DNA from: Flavobacterium sp.
GTDB taxonomy: Bacteria; Bacteroidota; Bacteroidia; Flavobacteriales; Flavobacteriaceae
Direction: 5' to 3'
Assembly: GCF_027484205.1 (NCBI RefSeq)
Contig: NZ_JAIXUB010000002.1
Coordinates: 1 to 46,482 of the forward strand
Length of the DNA stretch: 46,482 nucleotides
A model generated the notes under the pieces. That model was not told where the DNA came from and made no database searches. It was given only the letters and a program-made list of their open reading frames with translations. Numbering within the stretch: the first letter of the stretch is position 1; each line of letters begins with the position of its first letter. Of this stretch, positions 1-8,050 are shown piece by piece. The translations under genes and the position numbers were made by a program.

Positions 1-394
1 CATGGCTGGATCAGGCTTGCGCCCATTGTCCAATATTCCTCACTGCTGCCTCCCGTAGGAGTCTGGTCCGTGTCTCAGTACCAGTGTGGGGGATCTCCCT
101 CTCAGGACCCCTACCCATCATCGTCTTGGTAAGCCGTTACCTTACCAACTAACTAATGGGACGCATGCTCATCTTTTACCGTTGGAACTTTAATATGTCT
201 AACATGCGAAAAACATATATTATGGGGCATTAATCCAAATTTCTCTGGGCTATTCCCCTGTAAAAGGTAGATTGCATACGCGTTACGCACCCGTGCGCCG
301 GTCTCATTACCCGAAAGTAACTACCCCTCGACTTGCATGTGTTAGGCCTGCCGCTAGCGTTCATCCTGAGCCAGGATCAAACTCTTCATCGTAT
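1..394 (-). rRNA. rrs: 16S ribosomal RNA, 5' portion (partial)
   Basis: The reverse complement carries the universal 16S 5' segment: the AGAGTTTGATCCTGGCTCAG region at about 369-388, and the CTCCTACGGGAGGCAGCAG region near 43-62. The gene runs leftwards off the window, so only about the first 390 bases are present. The exact mature 5' end is estimated from the usual few bases before AGAGTTTGAT. A long AT-rich leader and three tandem promoters lie upstream at 600-823. Confidence 0.97.
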
Positions 395-599
395 ATTTTA
401 ATATTGTCGATAATTCAATAATATCTAATATCAATTAGCCTTACTTTCTTTTTTATTTGTTTCTAACATCTCTGTTAAAAACGGCTGTCAATTCAATATG
501 TCTATGAACGTGTCATTCTTTTTATTTTCGCCTTTCTTTTGTTTACCTCTCAATACTTTTATTAGTAAGCGGTGATTAGCAACTCTCAGTTAGCGGGTG

Positions 600-629
600 C
601 AAAAGTACATTTTTTTTCTTAACTCACAA
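600..629 (-). promoter_or_regulatory. rRNA promoter, proximal (P3)
   Basis: On the minus strand the sequence is TTG (629-627), 19 nt, then TACTTTTG (607-600), an exact match to the Bacteroidota sigma-A consensus TTG-N17..23-TAnnTTTG. The next bases are C/G-rich (CACCCGC). A GC-rich discriminator is the usual mark of growth-rate and stringently controlled stable-RNA promoters in other bacteria. Confidence 0.85.
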
Positions 630-702
630 GTAAATCGAAAAAAAAATATTTTTTTATTTTTTTTACTCATTCTTTCAAAAAACTTCCTCGTTTTGCGGAG
701 GG

Positions 703-734
703 CAAAGATAAAACCTTTATCTATTCCTTGCAAA
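703..734 (-). promoter_or_regulatory. rRNA promoter, middle (P2)
   Basis: On the minus strand: TTTG (734-731), 20 nt, TATCTTTG (710-703), followed by a GC-rich CCCTCCGC. Upstream it shares the block AAAAAGATTTGC with the distal promoter, suggesting that P1 and P2 arose by duplication or share an upstream contact element. Confidence 0.78.
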
Positions 735-792
735 TCTTTTTTAAAGTTTTTTTTTCAGTATTTATTATAGAACGTCTGCCGTATTGCGGGTG

Positions 793-823
793 CAAAAGTA
801 CTACTTATTTCCACTCTCGCAAA
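793..823 (-). promoter_or_regulatory. rRNA promoter, distal (P1)
   Basis: On the minus strand: TTTG (823-820), 19 nt, TACTTTTG (800-793), followed by CACCCGC. The -7 box and discriminator (TACTTTTGCACCCGC) are identical to those of the proximal promoter about 190 bp downstream. An A/T-rich block lies upstream. Confidence 0.83.
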
Positions 824-957
824 TCTTTTTAAACCCTTTTTTAAAAGTATTTTTTAATTACCTGAAAACAAGATTGTTGTTCAAGAATTTTTTTTTGATT
901 TTTTTTCTTAAAAGTGAAATTACCTCTGAAAATCGAACCTCCTCTCAAATCAATCTA

Positions 958-1040
958 CCAAATAGCCCCGATTGTAGTGGAAATAAAAATAGTTTTTTCT
1001 TTAAAAACTACTTTTATTGCAACAAAAGCGGGAAAACAGA
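958..1040 (-). repeat. Dispersed hairpin element, copy C
   Basis: Read on the minus strand, the copy has a left flank (TTTTCCCGCTTTTGTTGCAA), a 16-bp stem (1018-1003 with 997-982, one G-U pair) closed by the 5-nt loop AAAGA, and a right flank (ATTTCCACTACAATCGGGG). The flanks match copies A (5081-5162) and B (23890-23985), while the stem sequence differs but still pairs. It starts 33 bp after the stop of the permease gene at 1073, in the same orientation as that gene. Confidence 0.8.
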
Positions 1041-1072
1041 ATACCGAAATGCACAAAACAATCGCTCATAAA

Positions 1073-2308
1073 TCAATCGAAACGAATTGTTTTTGAAGGA
1101 GATATTTTAGAAATAATATATGATGGTATAATTAAAACTAACAAACACATAACTATTACAATAAAATTCAGTACTAATATAAAAAATAAGTTAATATCAA
1201 CTGGGGCAGTATTCACATAATAACTTTCTGGATTAAGTTTAACTATTTTAAAATATTTTTGAATTAACAATAACCCTAAACCAATTATATTACCATAAAA
1301 TAATCCCTTTAATATTAAGTAAGAAGCTTGATAAAGAAATATTTTTCTTATTGAAACATTATTTGCTCCTATTGACTTTAATATTCCTATCATTTGTGTT
1401 TTCTCTAAAATAAGAACTAACAATGCTACAACCATATTTATTATCGAAACTAAAATCATTATCCCGATAACTAATAAAATATTAAAATCAAACAACTTTA
1501 GCCATTCAAATATGTAATAAAATTTTTCTACTATTGTTTGAGAATTTAATGTAGAAGGCACTTCTTCATATACTTCTTTACCCTTTTCTTCTATTTTATC
1601 AAAATCATCTACAAATATTTCAAATGACCCAACTTGATTGCTGTTCCATCTATTTATTTTTTGAAGATGACGAATATCTCCTATTATATATGCTGCATCA
1701 AACTCTGGGAAACCTGAATTATATATACCCACTATTTTAAAACGACGACTTTTAGGCAATCCATTTCCTCCTTCTTTAATAAAAAAGGTGTTAAAACTAT
1801 CATTTAATTTAATATTAAGTCTTTTTGCAAGATATTCTGAAATTAGTATTTCATTAGTAAGCTCTTTGTTTAAATTTGGAATTCTTCCCGAAATCAAATA
1901 CTCACTAATATTATCCCATTTATAATCTTTCCCAACACCTTTATAAAGAATTGGTTCAAAAGCAGACTCAGTTCTAATTATTCCTGCTTTGCTGGCAACT
2001 GCTTGAACATGTTGAATACCTTCAATATTTTTAAAATTTGGATAAAATTTTTGATTTAAAGAAATAGGATTTGTACTAACGTCCGATTGATTATCTGTAA
2101 AAGACGATATAATTATATGACCATTGAAAGCAGAAACTTTTTGGCGTATTTTTTGCTGCAATCCAATTCCAGTTGCAACTGAAATAATCATCATTATGAT
2201 ACCCATTGCAATTGCAACAACTGCTATTTTTATTATTGGTGCAGAAATACTACTTTTATACTCTTTAGTTGAGATAAGTCGTTTTGCAATGAAATATTCT
2301 AAATTCAA
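1073..2308 (-). CDS. FtsX/LolE-like ABC transporter permease
   Basis: A 411-residue inner-membrane protein of the lipoprotein-releasing (LolC/LolE) and MacB-type permease class. It has one N-terminal membrane helix at about residues 25-50, a long extracytoplasmic domain at about 50-265, and three C-terminal helices (about 275-300, 325-350, 370-400), which is the FtsX fold order. By family it would move lipoproteins or substrates out of the inner membrane with a separate ATPase, which is not in this window. The start is TTG: it gives the usual MNLEYFIAKRL opening of flavobacterial homologues and no ATG lies nearby. A -7 box TATATTTG is at 2333-2326, leaving a leader of only about 14 nt. It is divergent from the muramidase gene. 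The substrate is unknown. Confidence 0.88.
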   Translation of the reverse strand: MNLEYFIAKRLISTKEYKSSISAPIIKIAVVAIAMGIIMMIISVATGIGLQQKIRQKVSAFNGHIIISSFTDNQSDVSTNPISLNQKFYPNFKNIEGIQHVQAVASKAGIIRTESAFEPILYKGVGKDYKWDNISEYLISGRIPNLNKELTNEILISEYLAKRLNIKLNDSFNTFFIKEGGNGLPKSRRFKIVGIYNSGFPEFDAAYIIGDIRHLQKINRWNSNQVGSFEIFVDDFDKIEEKGKEVYEEVPSTLNSQTIVEKFYYIFEWLKLFDFNILLVIGIMILVSIINMVVALLVLILEKTQMIGILKSIGANNVSIRKIFLYQASYLILKGLFYGNIIGLGLLLIQKYFKIVKLNPESYYVNTAPVDINLFFILVLNFIVIVMCLLVLIIPSYIISKISPSKTIRFD

Positions 2309-2365
2309 AATAAAAGTGTTTGTTGCAAATATAATTAAAGTAGCAAAGTTTAAAAGATAAAGTTT

Positions 2366-3658
2366 ATGAAATATATTATCAATACAACATTATTAGGGTT
2401 ATTTTTTTTATTCATTTCTTCATCTTGTGGCATTAAGAATAAAACTTTTACACCAACTCCTTCAAAAACTAATGACATTATCTCTAGTAATGAAGCAATC
2501 ATTGATCCTATAAAAACTGGTGCTGATAATTTTGAAACATATTTACATCTATTAAAAGATAAAAAAGTTGGAATTATAACGAATCAATCCGGAATAGTTA
2601 ATTATCAGGTTCCAGAGATTATTTATGTACAAGACCCCAGTCAAAAACCAATTGCCCAAATTAAAAATAAATCGATATCTATTGTAGATTATTTAATTGG
2701 GCGAGAAGTCAATCTCCAAAAAATATTCGCTCCAGAACACGGATTTCGTGGCACAGCAGATGCAGGAGAACATGTAGTTGATGGCAAAGACACTAAAACT
2801 GATTTGCCAATAATTTCATTATACGGAAATAACAAAAAACCAAAACCTGAACAATTAGTTGGAATTGATATTATGGTTTTCGATTTGCAAGATGTAGGTG
2901 CACGTTTCTACACCTATATATCTTCCTTACACTATATAATGGAAGCTTGTGCTGAAAACAATATTGATTTAATTGTTTTAGATCGACCAAATCCAAATGG
3001 AAACATTGTTGACGGACCAATTCTAGAAAAAGAATTTACCAGTTTTGTTGGAATGCATCCAATTCCTTTGCTTCATGGAATGACTATTGGTGAATATGCA
3101 AAAATGATTAATGGTGAGAAATGGCTGAAAAACGGAATCCAATGCAACTTAACTGTTATTCCGTGTTTAAATTACAAACGAGAAATGACTTATAGTTTAC
3201 CCGTAAAACCTTCACCAAATTTACCAAATGACCAATCCATAAACTTGTATGCTAGTTTGTGCTTGTTTGAAGGAACCAATGTTAGTGTTGGCCGTGGAAC
3301 AGAAATGCAATTTCAAATTTATGGTTCGCCTTTTTTACCAAAAAATGATTTCAGCTTCACTCCTATTCCTAATTTTGGCGCAAAAGAACCCGTTTATAAA
3401 AACCAATTGTGCTTTGGAGAAAATTTAACTTCTATTCCAAAAGTAAATCAATTGGAACTAAAATGGCTGATTAAAGCGTACAATTCAACATCAGATAAAT
3501 CTTCATTCTTTAATGATTTCTTCACCAAATTAGCCGGAACCAAAAAACTACAACAGCAAATAACAGATGGCGTTTCTGAAACAGAAATCAGAAAATCTTG
3601 GGAGAAAGGGTTGCTTAATTTTAAAGAAACTAGAAAGAAGTATTTGATTTATAATTAG
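2366..3658 (+). CDS. namZ: Exo-beta-N-acetylmuramidase NamZ-like lipoprotein (DUF1343)
   Basis: A 430-residue protein with a lipoprotein signal peptide (hydrophobic residues 8-19, SSSC with Cys21). The DUF1343/NamZ hallmarks follow in order: a GIITNQSG segment near 69-76, PEHGFRG at about 123-129, FDLQDVGARFYTY at about 172-184, LDRPNP at about 205-210, and NVSVGRGT in the second half. The family releases N-acetylmuramic acid from the non-reducing ends of peptidoglycan fragments and serves wall recycling or scavenging. The gene is divergent from the permease gene with 57 bp between them. Lipidation suggests anchoring in the envelope, facing the periplasm or the surface. The length fits the family. 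Confidence 0.9.
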   Translation: MKYIINTTLLGLFFLFISSSCGIKNKTFTPTPSKTNDIISSNEAIIDPIKTGADNFETYLHLLKDKKVGIITNQSGIVNYQVPEIIYVQDPSQKPIAQIKNKSISIVDYLIGREVNLQKIFAPEHGFRGTADAGEHVVDGKDTKTDLPIISLYGNNKKPKPEQLVGIDIMVFDLQDVGARFYTYISSLHYIMEACAENNIDLIVLDRPNPNGNIVDGPILEKEFTSFVGMHPIPLLHGMTIGEYAKMINGEKWLKNGIQCNLTVIPCLNYKREMTYSLPVKPSPNLPNDQSINLYASLCLFEGTNVSVGRGTEMQFQIYGSPFLPKNDFSFTPIPNFGAKEPVYKNQLCFGENLTSIPKVNQLELKWLIKAYNSTSDKSSFFNDFFTKLAGTKKLQQQITDGVSETEIRKSWEKGLLNFKETRKKYLIYN

Positions 3659-3682
3659 AAAAAGAATATAGAAAACAGATTT

Positions 3683-4180
3683 CTAAAGTACTATTTTCTC
3701 CTTCATTCTTTCCACAATATTATATGCAGCAGGACAAATTTCAACATTCTTTAAAGTCAAATTAGATATCTGTTGAAACTTTTTTCTATCTGTATGTGGA
3801 AATTCTCGACAAGCTTTTGGTCGCACATCGTAGATAAAACATTTATTATCTGCCTCTAAAAAAGTACACGGAACGCTTTGCAAAACGTAATCATTGTCTT
3901 CATCAATTCGCAAATATTGTTCAATAAATTGCTGTGGTTTTTGTTTAAAATGCTTTGAAATTCGCTCAATATCAGCAGAAGTAAAAAGTGGTCCAGTCGT
4001 TTTACAGCAATTGGCACAGTCTAAACAATCAGTACGTTTAAATTCCGCATCATGTAAATCTTGCATTACATAATCCAAATTTTTGGGTGCTTTCTTTTTC
4101 AGCTTATCGAAATACTTTTTGTTTTCGTTATGCTTATCTTTGGCAAGTTTTCCGAGTTCGTTTAATTGTGGCTTTAGCAT
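3683..4180 (-). CDS. YkgJ-family cysteine cluster protein
   Basis: A 165-residue soluble protein with eight cysteines placed as in the YkgJ/UPF0153 (CxxCxxCC) family: Cys52, 55, 58 and 59 in DCLDCANCCKTTGP, then Cys105, 114, 124 (RPKACREFP) and 149. The family is thought to bind zinc or an Fe-S cluster; its biochemical role is not settled. There is no signal peptide and the N-terminal 30 residues are basic. It is convergent with namZ (24 bp apart) and divergent from the methyltransferase gene. Confidence 0.9.
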   Translation of the reverse strand: MLKPQLNELGKLAKDKHNENKKYFDKLKKKAPKNLDYVMQDLHDAEFKRTDCLDCANCCKTTGPLFTSADIERISKHFKQKPQQFIEQYLRIDEDNDYVLQSVPCTFLEADNKCFIYDVRPKACREFPHTDRKKFQQISNLTLKNVEICPAAYNIVERMKEKIVL

Positions 4181-4242
4181 TTAATATGATTTCTGATGCA
4201 AATTTAAACAACTTGAAACGTTAAACCTGAAACTTTACAAAA

Positions 4243-4947
4243 ATGTTAGATTTATTCGGAAAAGCCATTCTCGATTTTCAAACCAACAATTCTCCTGAAG
4301 ATATTATCACAGAAACCAATATTTCGGAAGCCGATGAAATGGATGTTGCTTATCTTTTTCGTTCCTATAATGAAATGCCCAAATTAGAAAAAAAAGCACT
4401 TCAACTTTCTAAAGGCAAAATCCTTGACGTTGGTTGTGGCGCTGGAAGTCATAGTTTGTATCTCCAAAATGATAAAAATTTGAATGTAACTTCCATTGAT
4501 ATTTCAGAAAATGCAATTCAAGCCTGTCAACTTCGTGGTTTGAAAAATGCTAAAGTTCAAAATATTTTAGATTTGGAAAACGAGAAATTCGATACCATTC
4601 TATTATTAATGAACGGAACAGGAATTTTCGGAACATTGGCAGAAACTTCCAACTATTTGCAAAAATTAAAAAGCTTACTGACACCAAACGGTCAAATTCT
4701 AATCGATTCTTCCGATATTATTTATATGTTTGATGAAGACGACGATGGTTCTAAATGGATTCCTGCTGATGGTTATTACGGCGAACTCACTTTTACTATT
4801 TCTTATAAAAACCAAACCGAAAAACCATTTCCATGGTTATACTTGGATTATAACACACTTCAAAATGCCGCTTTTGCCAATGGCTTGCAATGCGAATTAA
4901 TCGAAGAAGGAAAACATTTTGATTATTTGGCAAAGTTGTCGCACTAA
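4243..4947 (+). CDS. Class I SAM-dependent methyltransferase
   Basis: A 234-residue cytosolic protein with the Rossmann motif I LDVGCGAGSH at residues 61-70, an acidic end of strand 2 (ITSIDIS type, about 83-87), and a motif IV-like LLLMNGTG at about 121-128. The substrate cannot be told from sequence. The 3' end is unusual: the last codons (KLSH) and the TAA stop are formed by the first unit of a 23/24-bp intergenic repeat array that starts at 4933, so the C-terminus has probably been rewritten by repeat insertion. Confidence 0.87.
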   Translation: MLDLFGKAILDFQTNNSPEDIITETNISEADEMDVAYLFRSYNEMPKLEKKALQLSKGKILDVGCGAGSHSLYLQNDKNLNVTSIDISENAIQACQLRGLKNAKVQNILDLENEKFDTILLLMNGTGIFGTLAETSNYLQKLKSLLTPNGQILIDSSDIIYMFDEDDDGSKWIPADGYYGELTFTISYKNQTEKPFPWLYLDYNTLQNAAFANGLQCELIEEGKHFDYLAKLSH

Positions 4948-5080
4948 GCCTGTTGAAGTTGTTACACTGACCGCAGTCGAAGTTGTCGCACTAAAACTGT
5001 CGAAGTTGTCACACTGAGCGAAGTTGAAGTTGTCACACTGAGCTTGTCGAAGTTGTCACACTGAGCTTGTCGAAGTGAGA
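4933..5080 (+). repeat. Tandem 23/24-bp repeat array
   Basis: Units starting AAGTTGT(C/T)(G/A)CACT occur at 4933, 4956, 4980, 5003, 5027 and 5050, with a truncated seventh at 5073. Spacings are 23, 24, 23, 24, 23 and 23 bp. The most regular units read GTCACACTGAGCTTGTCGAA; older ones vary (for example CTGACCGCAGTC). The unit has complementary CACT/AGTG ends and could fold weakly. The array begins inside the preceding coding sequence and runs directly into hairpin element A. Confidence 0.9.
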
Positions 5081-5162
5081 AGCTATTTCCAGCTATACGT
5101 TGCAATCTTTAATTTTTTAAAGAAAAAAATTAAAGGATTTCCACTGCTATCTGGGCTAAGCC
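5081..5162 (+). repeat. Dispersed hairpin element, copy A
   Basis: Left flank at 5084-5107 (TTTCCAGCTATACGTTGCAA then TC). The stem is TTTAATTTTTT (5108-5118) with AAAAAATTAAA (5124-5134), extended by C-G and AAT/ATT around one bulged G at 5136. The loop is AAAGA. Right flank at 5137-5162 (ATTTCCACTGCTATCTGGG and GCTAAGCC). It shares flanks with copies B and C. It lies 4 bp beyond the end of the convergent aminotransferase gene and is in the same orientation as the methyltransferase gene upstream of the array. Confidence 0.82.
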
Positions 5163-5166
5163 ATCA

Positions 5167-6324
5167 CTAAACTTCAATCAAATCGGTAGTTTTTATAATA
5201 TCGGTAATCGCTTGGTATAAAACCTCTAAATCTTCCTGAGAATTATATACATTTATGGAATATCTCATGTAAATATTTCCATTCAAAGGCATAATCGGAA
5301 TTTGAATTTTATATTTCGAATACAACAACTCTTTCAATTCCATTGGCTTTTCAGTTCTAACAGGAATACTAGCCATTTGACCAAGAAATTCTTCTGAAAT
5401 TGGACAAATAGGTTGTGTTCCTAACAAATCACAAAAACGTTGATAATTCTCTAAAACTATTTTTCGACAGGCTTTAGATTTTTCTCTCCAGTTATTTTCT
5501 TCCAAAAACTCAATCACTTTTGGTGTACACAAATAAGCCGAATGATCGTTTGTACCTTGATATTCGTGATAATCTAGAAATTGACTTTCGCTTGGAGCCA
5601 AACTTTCATAACCCCAACTTACCACTAAAGGGTCAATATCGGCTTGGAATTCTTTTTTTACATATAAAAACGAACTTCCTTTGGGTGCCAACATCCATTT
5701 ATGCAAAGTTCCTGTATAAAAATCGGGATTTAATTCTGAAATGTTTAAATCAATATGACCAGGAACATGAGCGCCATCAACAATAGTTATCAATCCGAGT
5801 TGTTGTGCTTTATCGCAAATTTCTTTCACAGGAAAAATCAAAGCTGTCGAACTCGAAATCTGATTCAAGAAAATCACTTTCGTATTTTCATTATATCCTT
5901 TCCAAAATTCATCTATGATTTGCTCTTTTGAAACAATAGGTAATGAAATTTCTTGACGGATATATTTTACTCCTGACTTTTTACAATAGAAATTCCAAGT
6001 TCTGTCCATTGCTCCATATTCATGATTAGTTGTTAGAATTTCATCTCCTTTTTGAAGATTCAAACTTCTCATGATGGTATTTACTGCAAAAGTTGGATTC
6101 GGTGTAAAAAAGAAATCTTCAACATTACATCCTATAAATTTTGCTAAAGGTTTCTTGGCTTCTTTCAAATATACTGGCAATTTCTTTTGAATAAATTGAA
6201 CTGGTTCTTGTTCTAATTCCAATTGTAATCGTTGAAATTCATCAAAAACTGGCTTCGGACAAGCACCAAACGAACCATGATTTAAAAAAGTAATAGTATT
6301 ATCTAAAAGAAATTCCGATTTCAT
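5167..6324 (-). CDS. Class V aminotransferase-fold PLP enzyme (isopenicillin N epimerase-like)
   Basis: A 385-residue cytosolic fold-type I PLP enzyme. LNHGSFGACP (residues 14-23) is the typical start of the isopenicillin-N-epimerase-like subgroup. TNHEYGAMDRTW (99-110) stacks on the cofactor, VDGAHVPGH (182-190) carries the Asp that contacts the pyridine nitrogen, and Lys209 in TGTLHKW is the Schiff-base lysine. The true substrate is unknown; no beta-lactam genes are near and the epimerase name reflects only similarity. The gene is monocistronic in appearance, with a terminator of the neighbouring operon just upstream. Confidence 0.88.
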   Translation of the reverse strand: MKSEFLLDNTITFLNHGSFGACPKPVFDEFQRLQLELEQEPVQFIQKKLPVYLKEAKKPLAKFIGCNVEDFFFTPNPTFAVNTIMRSLNLQKGDEILTTNHEYGAMDRTWNFYCKKSGVKYIRQEISLPIVSKEQIIDEFWKGYNENTKVIFLNQISSSTALIFPVKEICDKAQQLGLITIVDGAHVPGHIDLNISELNPDFYTGTLHKWMLAPKGSSFLYVKKEFQADIDPLVVSWGYESLAPSESQFLDYHEYQGTNDHSAYLCTPKVIEFLEENNWREKSKACRKIVLENYQRFCDLLGTQPICPISEEFLGQMASIPVRTEKPMELKELLYSKYKIQIPIMPLNGNIYMRYSINVYNSQEDLEVLYQAITDIIKTTDLIEV

Positions 6325-6337
6325 AAATTATATTTTT

Positions 6338-6378
6338 TGTAAAAATAAAAAATCCCAACCTTATTTTGATTGGGATTT
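6338..6378 (-). terminator. Intrinsic terminator of the TonB_C operon
   Basis: On the minus strand AAATCCCAA (6378-6370) pairs with TTGGGATTT (6358-6350), followed by a T-rich run. It lies just after the stop of the small TonB_C gene (6384) and before the aminotransferase gene. Confidence 0.8.
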
Positions 6379-6383
6379 GAATT

Positions 6384-6791
6384 CTATTTTGGTGGTTGAA
6401 TTGTAATTGGTAACATATAACTACATCTTACCTTCTTACCATTCTGTTCTGCGGGTTGCCATGTTTTAGCATTCTTCAAAACTCTAATTGTTTCCTCTGC
6501 TGTTCCAAAACCTGCATCTCTTAAAACTTTTATATCTGTCAAAGTTCCGTCTTTTTCAACAACAAAACTAACAAGTATCTTTCCTCCTTTAAAGTTTTTA
6601 TGTTCAGGAGTAACAAAATGATTTGCAACATGCTTATAAAAAGCTTCAATTCCACCAGGATATTCTGGCTTAACTTCAATTCCAGAGGAATTATATACTA
6701 AATTATCATCACTTGTTGCTTCTACAACTTGCTCTTGAGCATATGAAAATTGGAAGAAAATTATTGAAAATAAGAAAAATAGTTTTCTCAT
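6384..6791 (-). CDS. Secreted single-domain TonB_C protein
   Basis: A 135-residue protein with a signal peptide (MRKLFFLFSIIFFQFSYAQ) and one TonB C-terminal-like domain at about residues 38-135 (PEYPGGIEAFYKHV, ILVSFVVEKDGTL, LPITIQPPK). It lacks the membrane anchor and Pro-rich linker of a true energy transducer, so the periplasmic domain alone is exported; the function is unknown. It is closely similar to the second domain of the 257-residue protein at 7274-8047, and so is a paralogue from local duplication. It is separated by 2 bp from the DUF2059 gene. Confidence 0.86.
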   Translation of the reverse strand: MRKLFFLFSIIFFQFSYAQEQVVEATSDDNLVYNSSGIEVKPEYPGGIEAFYKHVANHFVTPEHKNFKGGKILVSFVVEKDGTLTDIKVLRDAGFGTAEETIRVLKNAKTWQPAEQNGKKVRCSYMLPITIQPPK

Positions 6792-6793
6792 AT

Positions 6794-7204
6794 TTATTCT
6801 TGCATGTATTTTGCCATTAATGCCTGAACATCAGCAGTTACATCTTGCATTGCAGCCTGTGACTTTTCAGTTACAGCAGCTGATTTTTCATTGATTTTTT
6901 TTCCAATTGGGCTTTCATAAAATGCAATCATCGCTTTTACGTCCTCTTTTGTATATTCTTCCATATATACTTTTGCCGTTGCATCATTGATTTTAGCAAT
7001 AATTCCGTCAAATTCAACTAAGAAAGAAGCTTGCTTGTCTTCAGGAATCATACCTAAAACTTGTTTCTTTGCAGCATCAATTTGTCCAGCTGAACCATTT
7101 AAAGTCAATACTTTCAATACATCTTTTTTGAAAGCTGCATCTTCTTGTGCGAATCCGAATTGAGCAACTGCTACAAATACGAAAGTTAAAATAAGTTTTT
7201 TCAT
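6794..7204 (-). CDS. DUF2059 secreted protein
   Basis: A 136-residue protein with a clear signal peptide (MKKLILTFVFVAVAQFGFAQ) followed by an all-helical domain. YTKEDVKAMIAFYESPIGKKI (about 85-105) is the DUF2059 signature. The domain's function is unknown; members are periplasmic. It sits between two TonB_C genes on the same strand and is probably cotranscribed with the downstream one (2-bp gap). Confidence 0.86.
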   Translation of the reverse strand: MKKLILTFVFVAVAQFGFAQEDAAFKKDVLKVLTLNGSAGQIDAAKKQVLGMIPEDKQASFLVEFDGIIAKINDATAKVYMEEYTKEDVKAMIAFYESPIGKKINEKSAAVTEKSQAAMQDVTADVQALMAKYMQE

Positions 7205-7273
7205 TTTCTGTTTCTGGTTTTAAAATTTTTATAAATATATAATTTTCAATTATTATGCCAAAATTAATTTGAA

Positions 7274-8047
7274 CTATTTTGGGAAAACAATAGTTATTGG
7301 TAAAGTGAATGCGCATCGAACTGGCTTACCTTTTTGCATTGCTGGCTTCCATTTAGGTGATAGTTTCAATACTCTAATAGCTTCAGCTCCAGTTCCAAAA
7401 CCAATATCTTTTACAACTTTAATATCTTCTAAATCACCTTCTTTATTTACAATAAAAGAAACCATAATTTTACCATCAACACCTTCAACATCAGGTGTAT
7501 TAAAGTTTTTTCCAACAAATTTATAGAACTCATTAATTCCTCCAGGATATTCTGGTCGTTGTTCTAATTCAAAAGCTTTAACTACCTCATCGTCATTTTG
7601 TGCTTCTTCAACTAGATTTCCATCTTTAGTTGGTTCTTCTGTAGATTTTTGCACTTCTGTAATTTTAACTTTGCTTTCAAAAACAAGTGGAAATTTCACC
7701 TCAACACTAATTGGTTTTCCACCACGTTTCGATGGTTCCCATTTTGGCGCTTTCTTTAAAACTCTAATTATTTCTGTAGCCGATTCAACATCCACAAATT
7801 CAATGACTCTTATGTTTTTAATTTCACCTAACTCATTTATTGAAAAAGAAGTTACCATTTTTCCTGCTTTAGTAACTTTAGAAAAATTAAATTCTTTATT
7901 AATAAATTCATAGAATTTATCCATTCCTCCACCTTGAAATTTTGCTTCTACAGCATCACCTCCAAGATAAACCTCATCCTCACCACCAACTTGTGAAAAC
8001 CCAATTACAAAATAAAATAAGGATATTATTGTTAGAATTTTTTTCAT
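7274..8047 (-). CDS. Secreted protein with two TonB_C-like domains
   Basis: A 257-residue protein with a signal peptide (about residues 1-18) and two tandem TonB C-terminal-like domains, about 33-128 and 160-257. The second has the full PEYPGGINEFYKFVGKNF ... LPITI pattern; the first is more diverged (AKFQGGGMDKFYEFI ... VKFPLVF). A charged linker (about 130-155) separates them. There is no N-terminal anchor able to couple to ExbB/D, so a direct energy-transducing role is doubtful. It begins the group TonB_C(2)-DUF2059-TonB_C(1). Confidence 0.86.
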   Translation of the reverse strand: MKKILTIISLFYFVIGFSQVGGEDEVYLGGDAVEAKFQGGGMDKFYEFINKEFNFSKVTKAGKMVTSFSINELGEIKNIRVIEFVDVESATEIIRVLKKAPKWEPSKRGGKPISVEVKFPLVFESKVKITEVQKSTEEPTKDGNLVEEAQNDDEVVKAFELEQRPEYPGGINEFYKFVGKNFNTPDVEGVDGKIMVSFIVNKEGDLEDIKVVKDIGFGTGAEAIRVLKLSPKWKPAMQKGKPVRCAFTLPITIVFPK

Positions 8048-8050
8048 AAT

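Larger units (their letters stand above)
395..957 (-). promoter_or_regulatory. 16S rRNA leader and multi-promoter region
   Basis: This stretch has no credible gene. Its proximal part (395-599) is the untranslated leader of the rRNA transcript, ending next to the mature 16S start. The distal part holds three promoters (listed separately). The remainder, about 824-957, is A/T-rich with long homopolymer runs and shows no further motif that I can support. Short open frames on the plus strand here cross promoters and homopolymers and have no start context. Confidence 0.75.

Noticed and set aside
784..1220. Short plus-strand open frames between the rRNA promoters and the permease gene
   Set aside because: They run through a promoter, homopolymer tracts and hairpin element C, have skewed Lys/Asn/Phe composition and overlap each other in several frames.
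4933..5080. Possible CRISPR array
   Set aside because: Units are directly adjacent with no unique spacers, the period is only 23-24 bp, and no cas genes are near.
7077..7316. 79-residue minus-strand frame overlapping DUF2059 and TonB_C genes
   Set aside because: It overlaps the DUF2059 signal peptide coding region in another frame and is Cys/Arg/Ile-rich shadow sequence.
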